A stretch of DNA of 33,619 bases from Enhygromyxa salina (GCF_002994635.1 NZ_PVNL01000043.1:1-33619); one strand, 5' to 3'; positions 1-9,932 are shown, counted from the stretch's first letter. Made by a program: numbers and translations. The notes: a model not told the origin generated them from the letters alone.

Positions 1-3000
1 GTGCGGGCGGCGGCCCCGGCACCCGCACCGGCCCCGCCGCCCGCACAGGTCAAGGCCCCCGCACCGGCCAAGCCGCCGGGGCCTGGGCTCGGGCTGCCGT
101 CGTTCCCCAGCTCCGGCGCCAAGTCGCCAGCGGCTCCCGCCGCACCGCCGCCGCCGATCGATGATCCCTTCTCCTCGGGGGTCTTGCCGGTCGACTCGGG
201 GGTGATGGCCGCGGACTCTGGCATCTTGCCCGGCGCGTCCGCCAGCATGCCGGGCGGCCTGGGCAGCTTCGACGACGACGACGACGACGACCCGTTCTTC
301 GCAGGCGATCTCGAGCGCCTGCCGGAGCTCGGCTCGATCACTCACGGCGACGCCGACGAATTCTCACAGGAGGATCCGGCCGCGCGCAGCGGCGTGCAGG
401 AGTTCGAGTACCAGGGCGACTCGGAGACGATCGAGCTCGCTGATCTCTCGGCGGGATCCAGCGCGCCCCCGCAGGCGCCGGTCGAGTACCCGTCGCGGCC
501 CAGCTTCGACAGCCCGGACTTCGCGGGGCTGGATCTGCCCGCGGCCTCGACCAGCGGCGTCCAAGACCTCGTCGACGACGGCTTCGACCTGCCGATGCCC
601 GCCGGTCGCGCGCAGGACATGGATCTCCCGGAGCCGCCCAACTTTGGCGGAGGGGTCGCTCGCGGGGCGGTTCCAGTCGGCGAGCCCGACTTCGAGCTCC
701 CGACCCCAGTCGATGACGTGGGCTTCGATGCCCTGTCGATCGACGACCTGCCGATGCCGTCGCCGGATCTGCCGATGCCGGTCGACAACCTGCCGGGCGA
801 GCTCGACGACTTTCACGCCCCGGTCGATGACTTCCCGGCGCCCGACCTCGACGACTTCGACTCGCTGCCGACCGCGGCCGACTCGCTGCCGCGAGCGGTC
901 GACTCGCTGCCGAGGGCCGTCGACACACTGCCGCGGGCGGTCGACTCGCTGCCGACCTCGGCGGGCCGGACCGCGGCGAAGCCGGCCAACCTGGTGCCGG
1001 CTTCGGTCGATGACCTCGATCTCGACCTCGACGACGCCCAGCCAACCACTGGCGGTCTGCGCGGCCTCGGCGAGAAGCCGATCGAGCAGCCGATCGCCGC
1101 GGCCACGGGTGAGCCCGCGAGCGCGTTCAAGCAAAAGCCCGCGCGGATCCCCGACGGGCCCCGCCGCGGCGTCAACCGCTGGGTCGTCTATGGCTTGCTG
1201 GGCGCGATCGTGCTGATCGGCGGCGGCGTGCTGGCGATGCAGATGGGGCTGTTCGACTCGGACAGCGTGGACCCGCCGGTCGACCAAAATGACAGCGGCG
1301 GCGAGGTCACGCCGCCATCGGCGGAGCCGACCGAGCGGCCCGAGGGCGTGCTCGCCAAGTTCGATCAGGACACGCCGGCCAGCTACGTGCAGGCCTACGA
1401 GCTGTCGGAGAACGACCCGGTCGGTCGGGCCGAGGCCGCGCTGCTGCTGCACTACCGCTACGGTCCCGATCCAGCGCGCCTGGCCGAGGCCGGCCAGCTG
1501 CTCGCGCCGTTTCAAACCAGGCCCGAGCCGTTCGTGCGTCGGGTCGTGGGCCTGACGCTGCTGGTCAACGGCAAGCGTGACGAGGCGCTCGCGTTGCTCG
1601 ACGACACCGGGCCCCGGACCGCGCTGTATCAAGCGTGGGCGCTGCTCGACAAGGGTGAGACCGAGCGAGCCCGGGCCGCGGCCGAAGCTGCGGTCGCGCG
1701 CAGGCCCGGCGATCAGGCCGCGCAGCTGACCGTGCTGCAGGTTCGGTTCGCCGCCAACCCCGTCGACGGGATCGCGGCGATGCGCCAGGCCGCCAAGACC
1801 TCGCCGAACCACCTCGCGCTGCAAGAGGCGCTGATGCACGCAGCCCTGGATCAAGGCCGGCTCGACGAGGCCGCGCAGATCGGCCAGAGCATTCAGCCGG
1901 CGTCGATCAGCGACACCCACAAGGCCGAGCTCCTGCGCCAGCGCGCGGGCATCGCGATGGCCCAAGGTCGGACTGGCGCGGCCATGCGCTTGCTCGACCA
2001 GGCGCTGGCCAGCGACGACAAGCTGACGGCGGCCCGGATCGATCGCATTGATCTGTGGCTGAGCAACAAGGATTTCTCTTCGATCCGCGCCGAGCTCGAC
2101 GTCTTGATGCAGGGCGAGGGCGCGAAGAATCCGCTGCTGATCAAGACGGCCGCCCGGGTCGACCTCGAGGCCGGCCTCGACGACGAAGCGCGGGCTCGCC
2201 TGGACTCGCTCGGCGAGGCTGGCAGCAAGGATCCACAGGTCCAAGATCTGATCGGCCAGGCGCACGCGCTGGTCATGAAGATCGACGAGGCCCGCACGGC
2301 CTTCGCCCTGGCCCGCAAGCTCGACCCGCTGTACACGGCCCCGATCATCCACGAAGTGGACCTGCTGATCCGCTCGGACCTTCGCGATGACGCGCTGAAG
2401 CTGCTCGACGAGCAGCTCGCGGCGTTGGTCGCCGCCGACGCCAAGGCCAGCGTTCGCGGCCGCCAGTCGCTGGCCGCCGTCGGCCGGGTCCGCGCCGAGG
2501 TCCTGCTCAGCAAGGGCGAGCTCGAGCGGGCCCTGACCGCGATCGAAGACGCGATCACCAGCGATCCAGCGAGCAACGACGCGCTGTTGCTGCGTGCGCG
2601 CCTGCTCGATCAGCTCGACCAGCGTCAGGCCCACGAAGAAGCGCTGCTCGAGCTGCACGAGCGCACGGGTGGCTACCCCGGCCTGACCGAGCCGCTCGGC
2701 AAGGTGCTGCTGCGCAAGGGCAAGCTCGACGAGCTCGAGGCGTTGATCAGCGCGAGCTTGGAGGCCCCCGAGGCCTCGCGTGAGATCATCTTGACCGGCG
2801 CCGCCCTGCGCCTGGCCCAAGACCGTCCCGAGCAAGCTCAGAGCCTCGCGCAGAAGGTCATCGAGCGTGATCCAACCGATACCCGCGCGCACCTGCTGCT
2901 GGGTCGGGCGTTGCTGATCCAGGGTCAGTACGCTCGCGCGCTGTCGGAGATCGAGAGCGCCCAGACCCGCGACGGCGACGCCGAGGTCGAGCTGTGGCTC

Positions 3001-3552
3001 GGGCAGGCGCTCGAGTACAACGCCCGGCCCAACGACGCCCGCGGTCACTACACGCGCGCGCTGCAGCTGGACCCCAAGAACCTCGAGGCCGCGGCGCTGC
3101 TCGGTCGGCTGTACGCCTACGAGGGCGCCGCCGCCAAGGCGATCGAGCTGCTCACGCCGGTCGTTCAGCAGACCGACGCGTACCCCTACGCCTACCTCGC
3201 GCTCGGGCTGGCCCACAAGGACATGGGCAAGCGTGAGCAGGCGATCGGCGACTTCCAGAAGGCCCAGCAGCTCGACGCGAGCCTGTTCGAGGCCTTCTAT
3301 CAGGAAGGCCGGATCCACAACGATCTGAACAAGCACGGCGCCGCGGTCAAGGCACTACAAGCCGCGATCGACAACGCCAAGGCCAACGCGACCGAGCGCG
3401 CCCTGATCGACGCCTATCGTCGGCTCGGCGAGAGCTACGTCGAGCTCGGCCGACGCGCCGAGGCCAAGGCCGCGCTCAACGAGTACATGAACCTCGCGCC
3501 TGCCAACGCGGCCGGCCGCAGCGAAGTCGAGCGCCTGCTCCGAGGGCTCTGA
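1..3552 (+). CDS. Large TPR protein with acidic, Pro/Asp-rich N-terminal region and one membrane segment (5' end cut by window)
   Basis: The frame is open from the first base, so the true start is probably upstream and 1183 residues is a minimum. Residues 1-390 are low complexity: Ala/Pro-rich, a run of seven Asp encoded by seven GAC codons (271-291), then repeated acidic units with DLPMP, DLDDFD and DSLPRA motifs. One hydrophobic segment (about residues 394-418, WVVYGLLGAIVLIGGG) looks like a membrane anchor. From about residue 480 to the end the protein is stacked helical pairs of TPR type (for example AHLLLGRALLIQGQYARALSEI and LDPKNLEAAALLGRLYAYEG). The layout, with a disordered cytoplasmic arm, one TM helix and a TPR array, is common in myxobacterial proteins that often start with a zinc-finger domain; that part would lie outside the window. 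A scaffold or envelope-assembly role is inferred, and no enzymatic motif is seen. Confidence 0.8.
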   Translation: MRAAAPAPAPAPPPAQVKAPAPAKPPGPGLGLPSFPSSGAKSPAAPAAPPPPIDDPFSSGVLPVDSGVMAADSGILPGASASMPGGLGSFDDDDDDDPFFAGDLERLPELGSITHGDADEFSQEDPAARSGVQEFEYQGDSETIELADLSAGSSAPPQAPVEYPSRPSFDSPDFAGLDLPAASTSGVQDLVDDGFDLPMPAGRAQDMDLPEPPNFGGGVARGAVPVGEPDFELPTPVDDVGFDALSIDDLPMPSPDLPMPVDNLPGELDDFHAPVDDFPAPDLDDFDSLPTAADSLPRAVDSLPRAVDTLPRAVDSLPTSAGRTAAKPANLVPASVDDLDLDLDDAQPTTGGLRGLGEKPIEQPIAAATGEPASAFKQKPARIPDGPRRGVNRWVVYGLLGAIVLIGGGVLAMQMGLFDSDSVDPPVDQNDSGGEVTPPSAEPTERPEGVLAKFDQDTPASYVQAYELSENDPVGRAEAALLLHYRYGPDPARLAEAGQLLAPFQTRPEPFVRRVVGLTLLVNGKRDEALALLDDTGPRTALYQAWALLDKGETERARAAAEAAVARRPGDQAAQLTVLQVRFAANPVDGIAAMRQAAKTSPNHLALQEALMHAALDQGRLDEAAQIGQSIQPASISDTHKAELLRQRAGIAMAQGRTGAAMRLLDQALASDDKLTAARIDRIDLWLSNKDFSSIRAELDVLMQGEGAKNPLLIKTAARVDLEAGLDDEARARLDSLGEAGSKDPQVQDLIGQAHALVMKIDEARTAFALARKLDPLYTAPIIHEVDLLIRSDLRDDALKLLDEQLAALVAADAKASVRGRQSLAAVGRVRAEVLLSKGELERALTAIEDAITSDPASNDALLLRARLLDQLDQRQAHEEALLELHERTGGYPGLTEPLGKVLLRKGKLDELEALISASLEAPEASREIILTGAALRLAQDRPEQAQSLAQKVIERDPTDTRAHLLLGRALLIQGQYARALSEIESAQTRDGDAEVELWLGQALEYNARPNDARGHYTRALQLDPKNLEAAALLGRLYAYEGAAAKAIELLTPVVQQTDAYPYAYLALGLAHKDMGKREQAIGDFQKAQQLDASLFEAFYQEGRIHNDLNKHGAAVKALQAAIDNAKANATERALIDAYRRLGESYVELGRRAEAKAALNEYMNLAPANAAGRSEVERLLRGL
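877..960 (+). repeat. Four tandem 21-nt units encoding a heptad (A/V)DSLPRA
   Basis: Units at 877-897, 898-918, 919-939 and 940-960 encode ADSLPRA, VDSLPRA, VDTLPRA and VDSLPTS. They lie inside the disordered arm of the TPR protein. Synonymous differences between the units show they are not a very recent expansion. Confidence 0.85.
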
Positions 3553-3587
3553 GCGGGTCCCGCGGGCGCTGAGTCGGAGTCACCGGG

Positions 3588-3617
3588 CTGGACGCCGCCG
3601 GTCCGCCCGGGCATACT
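3588..3617 (+). promoter_or_regulatory. Possible promoter of tRNA-Ser
   Basis: A CATACT hexamer (3612-3617) lies 15 nt before the tRNA, with a weak CTGGAC -35 candidate at 3588-3593 (18-nt spacer). The position fits a tRNA promoter but the -35 match is poor. Confidence 0.3.
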
Positions 3618-3632
3618 CCCAGCCGCCTGACC

Positions 3633-3719
3633 GGAGGAGTGGTCGAGTGGTTTAAGGCGGCGGACTTGAAATCCGTTGTGGGGGAAACCCTACCGGGGGT
3701 TCGAATCCCTCCTCCTCCG
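3633..3719 (+). tRNA. tRNA-Ser (anticodon UGA)
   Basis: All arms fold by eye. The acceptor GGAGGAG (3633-3639) pairs with CTCCTCC (3712-3718), with discriminator G3719. The anticodon stem GCGGA/TCCGT encloses loop CTTGAAA, giving anticodon TGA at 3667-3669. A long class II variable arm follows, and the T arm has stem GGGGG/CCCTC around TTCGAAT. The 87-nt length and the variable arm identify serine. It reads UCA/UCG-type codons. No CCA is encoded. The gene ends 14 nt before the stop codon of the convergent aldo/keto reductase. Confidence 0.95.
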
Positions 3720-3733
3720 TTACTTTGTCTCGC

Positions 3734-4798
3734 TCACGCGGGGCGGCCGTCGATCCGGCCGCGGAGCTCGCCGCGGACCAGGTCGAGCACCGCGTCTGCG
3801 CCAAGAAAATCGTGCGGGAACCCGAGCCGCACCTTGCTGACCTCGGCGAGCGTGGCCAGCTGCTCGGCGCTGAGCTCGAGCGAGGCGGCGCCCAGGCTGT
3901 CTTCGATCTGCGAGAGCTTGCGAGCGCCGACGATCGGGATGTAGCGGTAGCCTTGCGCGCTCACCCACGCCGCGGCGACCTGGGCCGAGCTCGCGCCGAG
4001 CTCGTCTGCGATCGCGTCGACGGTCCGGGCGATCTCCAGCGCGCGATCCGAGGTCCGCCCGCGCGACACGTTGCCCTGCTTGCGCAGCGAGTCCGCCGAT
4101 CCCGTCTCGCGGGTGTACTTGCCCGTCAGCACCCCGCCACCTAGCGGCGCCCAGGCCAGGATCGAGAGCCCGAACTGCTCGGCCATCGGCAGCAGGTCGC
4201 GCTCGGGCGTGCGCTGCAACAGGCTGTACTCGATCTGCAGGGCGATGAAGCTGGTCCACCCGCGCAGCTCGGCGAGCGTATTCGAGGCCGACACCACCCA
4301 CGCGGGCGTGTCGCTGATCCCGATGTAGAGGATCTTCCCCGCGCGGACCAGGTCATCGAGCGCGCGCAGGGTCTCCTCGTAGGGGGTGTACTGGTCCCAC
4401 GCGTGGACCCACATCAAGTCGATGTAGTCGGTTCCGAGCCGACGCAGCGAGTCATCGACCGCGCGGTGCAAGCTCTTGCGATGGTTGCCCGACGCGTTTG
4501 GATCGGCGCTGTCCATCGACAGCGTGTACTTGGTCGCGAGCACGGTCCGATCGCGGCGACCCGGGAGCTGCGCCAGCCAGCTGCCGACGATCTGCTCAGT
4601 CTCGCCGCCGTGATATTTGTTGGCGGTGTCCAAGAAGTTGCCGCCCGCGTCGGCGTAGGCGTCGAGCACCTGGTGACTGGTCGCCTCGTCGGCGCCGAAG
4701 CCCCACTGCTCGCCGAAGCTCATCGTGCCCAGGCAGATCTCGGAGACGCGCAGGCCCGAGCGGCCGAGCAGTCGGAAGCGTAGGTTGGGTGTCGCCAT
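3734..4798 (-). CDS. Aldo/keto reductase family oxidoreductase
   Basis: A 354-residue NADPH-dependent aldo/keto reductase with a TIM-barrel fold, expected to be cytoplasmic. The family tetrad is visible: D57 and Y62 in FLDTANKYHGG, K90 in VLATKY, H132 in DLMWVHAWD. The N-terminal strand pair (FRLLGRSGLRVSEICLGTM) and the late phosphate-binding region (IPIVGARKLSQIEDSL) are also typical. Length and the FGADEATSHQVLDAYADAGGN segment resemble the YajO/Tas-like group, but the substrate cannot be told. I chose ATG 4798 over the GTG at 4807 because a TATAGT -10 box ends 7 nt before it. The gene diverges from the DNA methyltransferase and converges on tRNA-Ser. A perfect 21-bp palindrome lies over the expected -35 region. 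Confidence 0.92.
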   Translation of the reverse strand: MATPNLRFRLLGRSGLRVSEICLGTMSFGEQWGFGADEATSHQVLDAYADAGGNFLDTANKYHGGETEQIVGSWLAQLPGRRDRTVLATKYTLSMDSADPNASGNHRKSLHRAVDDSLRRLGTDYIDLMWVHAWDQYTPYEETLRALDDLVRAGKILYIGISDTPAWVVSASNTLAELRGWTSFIALQIEYSLLQRTPERDLLPMAEQFGLSILAWAPLGGGVLTGKYTRETGSADSLRKQGNVSRGRTSDRALEIARTVDAIADELGASSAQVAAAWVSAQGYRYIPIVGARKLSQIEDSLGAASLELSAEQLATLAEVSKVRLGFPHDFLGADAVLDLVRGELRGRIDGRPA

Positions 4799-4805
4799 GG
4801 CGGCC

Positions 4806-4811
4806 ACTATA
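4806..4811 (-). promoter_or_regulatory. -10 box of the aldo/keto reductase gene
   Basis: TATAGT on the minus strand with exactly 7 nt (4799-4805) to the ATG at 4798. Transcription would begin at or next to the start codon, giving a leaderless mRNA. No good TTGACA is visible upstream. Confidence 0.5.
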
Positions 4812-4823
4812 CCCCGCGCCAGC

Positions 4824-4844
4824 GCAGCCGCTGACAGCGGCTGC
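4824..4844. promoter_or_regulatory. Perfect 21-bp inverted repeat, candidate operator
   Basis: GCAGCCGCT (4824-4832) and AGCGGCTGC (4836-4844) are perfect 9-bp arms separated by GAC. The repeat begins 12 bp upstream of the -10 box of the aldo/keto reductase gene, so it covers the -35 region. It also lies 57 bp before the divergent methyltransferase gene. A dimeric repressor or activator site is inferred. It could instead form a hairpin in a transcript. Confidence 0.5.
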
Positions 4845-4900
4845 AGTCGGCGCAGTGTCAGGGAGTCTGTGGGGCAAAAGATCCTCTGGCATCATGCCGC

Positions 4901-5802
4901 GTGTCCGAAGCACAGACGCCCGATGAGGCCGCCCGCGGTCCGAGCGTTCGGATCATCCACGCCAACAACCTCGTCGCGCTGCCCCACCTGCCGGCGGCTG
5001 GGTTTCGGCTGATCTACATCGACCCTCCGTTCAACACGGGCAAGTCGCAGGTTCGCAGGCGACTACGGACCACGCGGGTCGCCGACGCGAGCGAGCCGAG
5101 TGACCGCACGGGGTTCGCGGGCGCCCGCTACGCGACGACGCTGCTCGACACCAAGGCCTACGCAGACAGCTTCGACGACTTTCCGGCGTTCCTCGAGCCG
5201 CGCCTGCGCGAGGCCCATCGCCTGCTGAGCGACGACGGCAGCCTGTTCGTGCACCTCGACTATCGCGAGGTCCACTACGTCAAGGTCCTGCTCGACACGA
5301 TCTTCGGCCGCGACTCGTTCATCAACGAGCTGATCTGGGCCTACGACTTTGGCGGGCGGACCAAGAAGCGCTGGTCGGCCAAGCACGACAACATCTTGTG
5401 GTACGCGAAGGATCCCAAGCGCTACGTGTTTCGCTACGACGAGATGGATCGGATCCCCTATATGGCGCCCGGCCTGGTCGGGCCCGACAAGGCCGCGCGC
5501 GGCAAGACCCCGACCGACGTCTGGTGGCACACGATCGTCAGCCCGACCGGCAAGGAGAAGACCGGCTACCCCACGCAGAAGCCCGTGGGCGTGCTGCGGC
5601 GGATCGTCAGCGTGCACTCGGATCCCGGCGATCACGTGCTCGACTTCTTCGCGGGCAGCGGATCACTGGGCGCGGCCGCGCTCGCGGCTGGGCGCTCTGC
5701 CACGTTGATCGACTCGAACCTCGAGGCGATCGAGGTGATGACCCGCCGACTCGGCGCGCAGCTCGGCGCCGAGCTGACGCCCGAGCAGATCCCCGCCCCC
5801 GA

Positions 5803-5818
<16 letters not shown>
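4901..5818 (+). CDS. Site-specific DNA methyltransferase (adenine-type, beta-class order)
   Basis: A 305-residue S-adenosylmethionine-dependent DNA methyltransferase of the N6-adenine/N4-cytosine family. Catalytic motif IV is IDPPFNTGKSQ (DPPF at 41-44), near the N terminus. The AdoMet-binding motif I, DFFAGSG, is at 248-254 near the C terminus. The target-recognition region lies between them, which is the beta-class order of CcrM and YhdJ. TGYPTQKP before motif I is also typical. DPPF rather than SPPY favours adenine methylation. The start is GTG 4901; no in-frame ATG is near. No restriction endonuclease is adjacent, so it appears to be an orphan methylase. Its last 16 bp overlap the 3' end of the convergent asnS. 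The recognition sequence cannot be read from the protein. Confidence 0.93.
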
Positions 5819-7197
<1,379 letters not shown>

Positions 7198-7203
7198 CGC
7201 CGC

Positions 7204-7209
7204 AGGCTA
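7204..7209 (-). promoter_or_regulatory. Possible -10 box of asnS
   Basis: TAGCCT on the minus strand fits TANNNT and ends 6 nt before the asnS ATG. The divergent queE start lies only 46 bp from asnS, so both promoters must share this gap. For queE a weaker CAGCAT lies at 7231-7236, 7 nt before its GTG. Confidence 0.35.
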
Positions 7210-7243
7210 GCTCATCGGGCCGGGATCGGTCAGCATCCCCGCG

Positions 7244-7960
7244 GTGGCTTCGCTGCGGATCCAAGAGCGCTTTGTCTCGGTCCAGGGGGAGGGCGCGCTG
7301 GTCGGCGTCCCGAGCAGCTTCGTGCGGGTGTCTGGCTGCAACTTGCGCTGCGTGTGGTGCGACACTCCGCGCAGCTCGTGGGCGCCCGAGGGGGAGGCCA
7401 CGGGGCTGGACGAGCTCGTCGAGTGGTGCGCCGCCGGCCCGCGCCACGTGGTCCTGACTGGCGGCGAGCCGATGCTGTTCTCGCCCGCCGCCGAGCTCAG
7501 TCAAGCGCTGCGCGCGGCCGGCCATCACCTCACGATTGAGACCGCGGGCACCGTCTGGTGCGAGGGCCTGCAGGCTGATCTCATGTCGATCTCGCCCAAG
7601 CTGTCGCACAGCACCCCGTGGCGGCGCGACCCCAAGCTGGCGACGATGCACGAGGCCGCTCGCCTGAACCTCGACGTGCTCGCGCGGCTGATCTCGAGCT
7701 ACGCGTGGCAGCTCAAGTTCGTGGTCCGCACGGCGGCGCTCGAGCAGCTCGAGGCCGACCTCGCCGAGATCGATCAGCTCGTCGCCGAACTCGACTTACC
7801 AAAAGACGCGCGCGAGCAGATCTTGCTGATGCCCGAGGGCGTCGACGACACCAGCTTGCGGGCCGGCTACCTGGCCGCGATCGACTCATGTCGGGCGCGC
7901 AACTATCGGCTCGGCCTGCGTCTGCACATCCACCTGTTTGGCCACACCCCAGGAACCTGA
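7244..7960 (+). CDS. queE: 7-carboxy-7-deazaguanine synthase (radical SAM)
   Basis: A 238-residue radical SAM enzyme that converts 6-carboxy-5,6,7,8-tetrahydropterin to 7-carboxy-7-deazaguanine, a step toward preQ0 and queuosine in tRNA. The cluster-binding motif CNLRCVWC gives C32, C36 and C39 (CX3CX2C). The N-terminal QGEG (14-17), the SAM-binding TGGEPM and the C-terminal RLHIHLFG are typical of QueE. The start is GTG 7244. No other queuosine gene is in the window. Its neighbour asnS charges tRNA-Asn, one of the four tRNAs that carry queuosine. A 7-bp stem hairpin follows the stop. Confidence 0.95.
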   Translation: MASLRIQERFVSVQGEGALVGVPSSFVRVSGCNLRCVWCDTPRSSWAPEGEATGLDELVEWCAAGPRHVVLTGGEPMLFSPAAELSQALRAAGHHLTIETAGTVWCEGLQADLMSISPKLSHSTPWRRDPKLATMHEAARLNLDVLARLISSYAWQLKFVVRTAALEQLEADLAEIDQLVAELDLPKDAREQILLMPEGVDDTSLRAGYLAAIDSCRARNYRLGLRLHIHLFGHTPGT

Positions 7961-7979
7961 GCAGCCATTTCTTTCAGCT

Positions 7980-7999
7980 CGGGCGAAGCTTCTCGCCCG
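7980..7999. terminator. Hairpin between convergent queE and the HTH-repeat gene
   Basis: CGGGCGA and TCGCCCG form a perfect 7-bp stem with a 6-nt loop, 20 nt after the queE stop and 45 nt after the stop of the opposing gene. There is no U-tract on either strand, so it is a weak intrinsic terminator or only an RNA end stabiliser. Confidence 0.45.
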
Positions 8000-8043
8000 C
8001 TTGCAGGCGCCATTCGTGGACTGGATCACCGTGGGCAGCGAAC

Positions 8044-8637
8044 TCACTCGACGGTGTCGATCACGAAGGTCGAGGAGCCGTCGGGGCCGTCGTCGTCGCT
8101 CGACTCGTCGGTGACGAGCTCGGCGGGGCGGCGGATCGAATTCCAGCTGTTGCTCGACAGCTCCGCGTCCTCGAGGTGTCGTCGCACGGGCACGTTGTCT
8201 TGCGCGCCAGGGCCGGGCGCCGGGGTGCCATCGGCGTGGCTGCGCCGACGGGTGTCACCCTGCAGATGTCGGGGCTGACTGAGCCGCCAAAACCGCACGG
8301 TCTTGACGGTGGCCCCGGTCAAGCGCGCGAGCTCGTCGTCGCTGAGGCGCGGGAGCAAATCGGCGAATCGGCCGAGCGCGCGGCTGACCTCGTCGATCTG
8401 CAGGCGAAGGCTCTCGACCGCGGTGATCGGCGCCCGAGCGAGCCGCGCCAGATCTTCGTCACTCAGGCGCGAGAACAGATCCAAATATGGAACCAGCCTG
8501 TTCATTGGGTTGGGAGTCTTACGCGCGCTGCTGGACTCGCGGCTGCGTGCCTCGACCTCGGCGCGAGTCACCCGGACCTGCTTGAGAGCAATTCGGCCGA
8601 GGGTCTCGGGTGAACCATTCGGGTCTTCGTCAGCCAT
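8044..8637 (-). CDS. Uncharacterised 197-residue protein with two HTH-like repeats
   Basis: I do not recognise a named family. The central part holds a duplicated unit: residues 48-80 (LVPYLDLFSRLSDEDLARLARAP) and 90-121 (FADLLPRLSDDELARLTGAT, then VKTVRFWRL). The second unit reads like a helix-turn-helix of the kind that places a Thr-Val-x-x-Trp recognition helix after SDDELARLTGA. The C-terminal third is charged and disordered (ESSDDDGPDG). There is no signal peptide or TM helix. ATG 8637 is preferred because the residues encoded upstream in frame are Arg/Ser-rich and non-conserved in style. A DNA-binding or protein-interaction role is inferred from the repeat only. Confidence 0.7.
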   Translation of the reverse strand: MADEDPNGSPETLGRIALKQVRVTRAEVEARSRESSSARKTPNPMNRLVPYLDLFSRLSDEDLARLARAPITAVESLRLQIDEVSRALGRFADLLPRLSDDELARLTGATVKTVRFWRLSQPRHLQGDTRRRSHADGTPAPGPGAQDNVPVRRHLEDAELSSNSWNSIRRPAELVTDESSDDDGPDGSSTFVIDTVE

Positions 8638-8826
8638 CGCACTCGCGCGGGTCGTATCGACTCGTCGACGAAGTGTACTCCTGGCGCACGAGACCAGCGA
8701 GAACACGGCTGGTTTTTTTAGTGAGCCACGCCGGCTGTATGGACACGTAGTGATCACACTGATCTTTAGGTCACGCTTGGCACCGAGTGCGATATCCGAA
8801 CCTCACGGACGCGCAGACAGGGAGGC

Positions 8827-8832
8827 TATGCT
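8827..8832 (+). promoter_or_regulatory. Possible -10 box of the lipoprotein gene at 8842
   Basis: TATGCT lies 9 nt before the ATG at 8842, so any leader is at most a few nucleotides. No convincing -35 is seen. Confidence 0.35.
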
Positions 8833-8841
8833 CACAGGTGG

Positions 8842-9561
8842 ATGGACGCCCGCAACGGCTCACTGGCACTGCTCGCGCTCGGCGCGATCGCATGCTCAGA
8901 CACGCCACGCAGCTGTGATCTGTCGACGTCCGCGCTGGTGCTGCAGGCGACCGTCAGCGACCTCGATGACGGCGTCGCGGTCGAGATCGAGCTGGAGACC
9001 GCGGGCGAGACCGGCTCGCCTGGCGGCTCGGGTACCACGCTGGCGCTGTGCCCAGACGCAGATCGGCTCGAGGTCAACGGCGTGGTCGCCGAGGAGCTCT
9101 ACGCGCTCGGCCACCGCTACTACGTCGTGAGCTTCGACGAGTCCGCGTCGAGCTATGAGATCTCGCTGCAGCGCAACGACAACACCAGCGTCAGCGCGAT
9201 CGTGGAGATGCCGCCCACGCTCGAGATCTCGGAGCCGGGTGGCGGGTCCACGCGCTCGCGCGGCGAGCCGATCGAGATCGGCTGGACGCCGAGCTGGAGC
9301 GGACACCAGATCAACCTCGCGATTGAAGACGAGATCGGCTCGAGCTGCATCGAGGGCCTCGGCTATGACAGCGACATCGACGACACGGGCAGCTTCAGCG
9401 TCGGCGCCAACGCGCTGATCGGGGGCAGCGCCGCCAGCACCTGCGAGGTCACGCTCACCCTGACTCGCGTGCTGGAGGCCGAGTACCCGGCCGAGCTCGC
9501 GGCCGGCGGCAGCATCACGGCGATCGTCAAGCGTCGGCGCCTGTTCACGTCGGTCGAGTGA
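8842..9561 (+). CDS. Predicted outer-membrane or periplasmic lipoprotein, unknown function
   Basis: A 239-residue protein with a short signal sequence and lipobox ending at C18 (LLALGAIAC). The rest is beta-rich, low in Lys, with alternating hydrophobic strands and six further Cys. The segment EISEPGGGSTRSRGEPIEIGW is like an Ig-like or fibronectin-like strand start found in secreted myxobacterial lipoproteins. No catalytic motif is seen. It begins a co-directional run: 43 bp separate it from the next gene, then cyaY, another lipoprotein and folK follow closely. Function is unknown. Confidence 0.75.
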   Translation: MDARNGSLALLALGAIACSDTPRSCDLSTSALVLQATVSDLDDGVAVEIELETAGETGSPGGSGTTLALCPDADRLEVNGVVAEELYALGHRYYVVSFDESASSYEISLQRNDNTSVSAIVEMPPTLEISEPGGGSTRSRGEPIEIGWTPSWSGHQINLAIEDEIGSSCIEGLGYDSDIDDTGSFSVGANALIGGSAASTCEVTLTLTRVLEAEYPAELAAGGSITAIVKRRRLFTSVE

Positions 9562-9604
9562 GCGCGGCCAGACATCTCGACCGAAAATCTGGCAAAGTCA
9601 CGGG

Positions 9605-9925
9605 GTGGGCAGCCAGACCGACGTCGACACCGAGATCGAGAGTCGCGCCAAGCGGCGGCGACTCGGGCTCGTCATCCGTGCGCTGATCTACGTCCCGTTG
9701 CTGGGGTTCTTCGGCTGGCAGGCGGGGACCACCTTCGTCGCCCAGCGCAGCGCCGCCGACGACAATTTTCGGGCCCTCGTCCAGGCCCGCTTGCACGCCA
9801 TGCCGGCGCCTCGCACGATCAAGCTGCCCAACGGCGAAGAGATGCCCGTGTTCGAGGTCACCGAGGCCCAGGCCGTCGAGATGGGGCTGCTGCCAGCGAC
9901 CGGTGACGCGCCCGCGGACGAGTAG
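9605..9925 (+). CDS. Small single-pass membrane protein, unknown function
   Basis: A 106-residue protein starting at GTG 9605. A basic stretch (SRAKRRR, about 13-19) precedes one hydrophobic helix at about 21-40 (LGLVIRALIYVPLLGFFGWQAG). A soluble tail contains LPNGEEMPVFEVTEAQAVEMGLL. The orientation is probably N-in by the positive-inside rule. It lies 7 bp upstream of cyaY, so co-translation is likely. I do not recognise the family. The Cys-free tail does not suggest a metal or redox role. Confidence 0.6.
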   Translation: MGSQTDVDTEIESRAKRRRLGLVIRALIYVPLLGFFGWQAGTTFVAQRSAADDNFRALVQARLHAMPAPRTIKLPNGEEMPVFEVTEAQAVEMGLLPATGDAPADE

Positions 9926-9932
9926 CACCATC

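Noticed and set aside
364..3336. 990-residue open frame on the minus strand opposite the TPR gene
   Set aside because: It mirrors the TPR gene with a repetitive Leu/Val/Gln/Arg-rich product and no domain. Long antisense frames arise from the strong GC bias at third codon positions.
4888..4898. GGCAT-C-ATGCC palindrome just before the methyltransferase start
   Set aside because: It is only 11 bp and could be chance. It is kept out of the features although it might act in autoregulation.
8777..8792. TTGGCAC...TGCGA resembling a sigma-54 promoter
   Set aside because: The GG and GC elements are 10 nt apart instead of 12, so the spacing is wrong.
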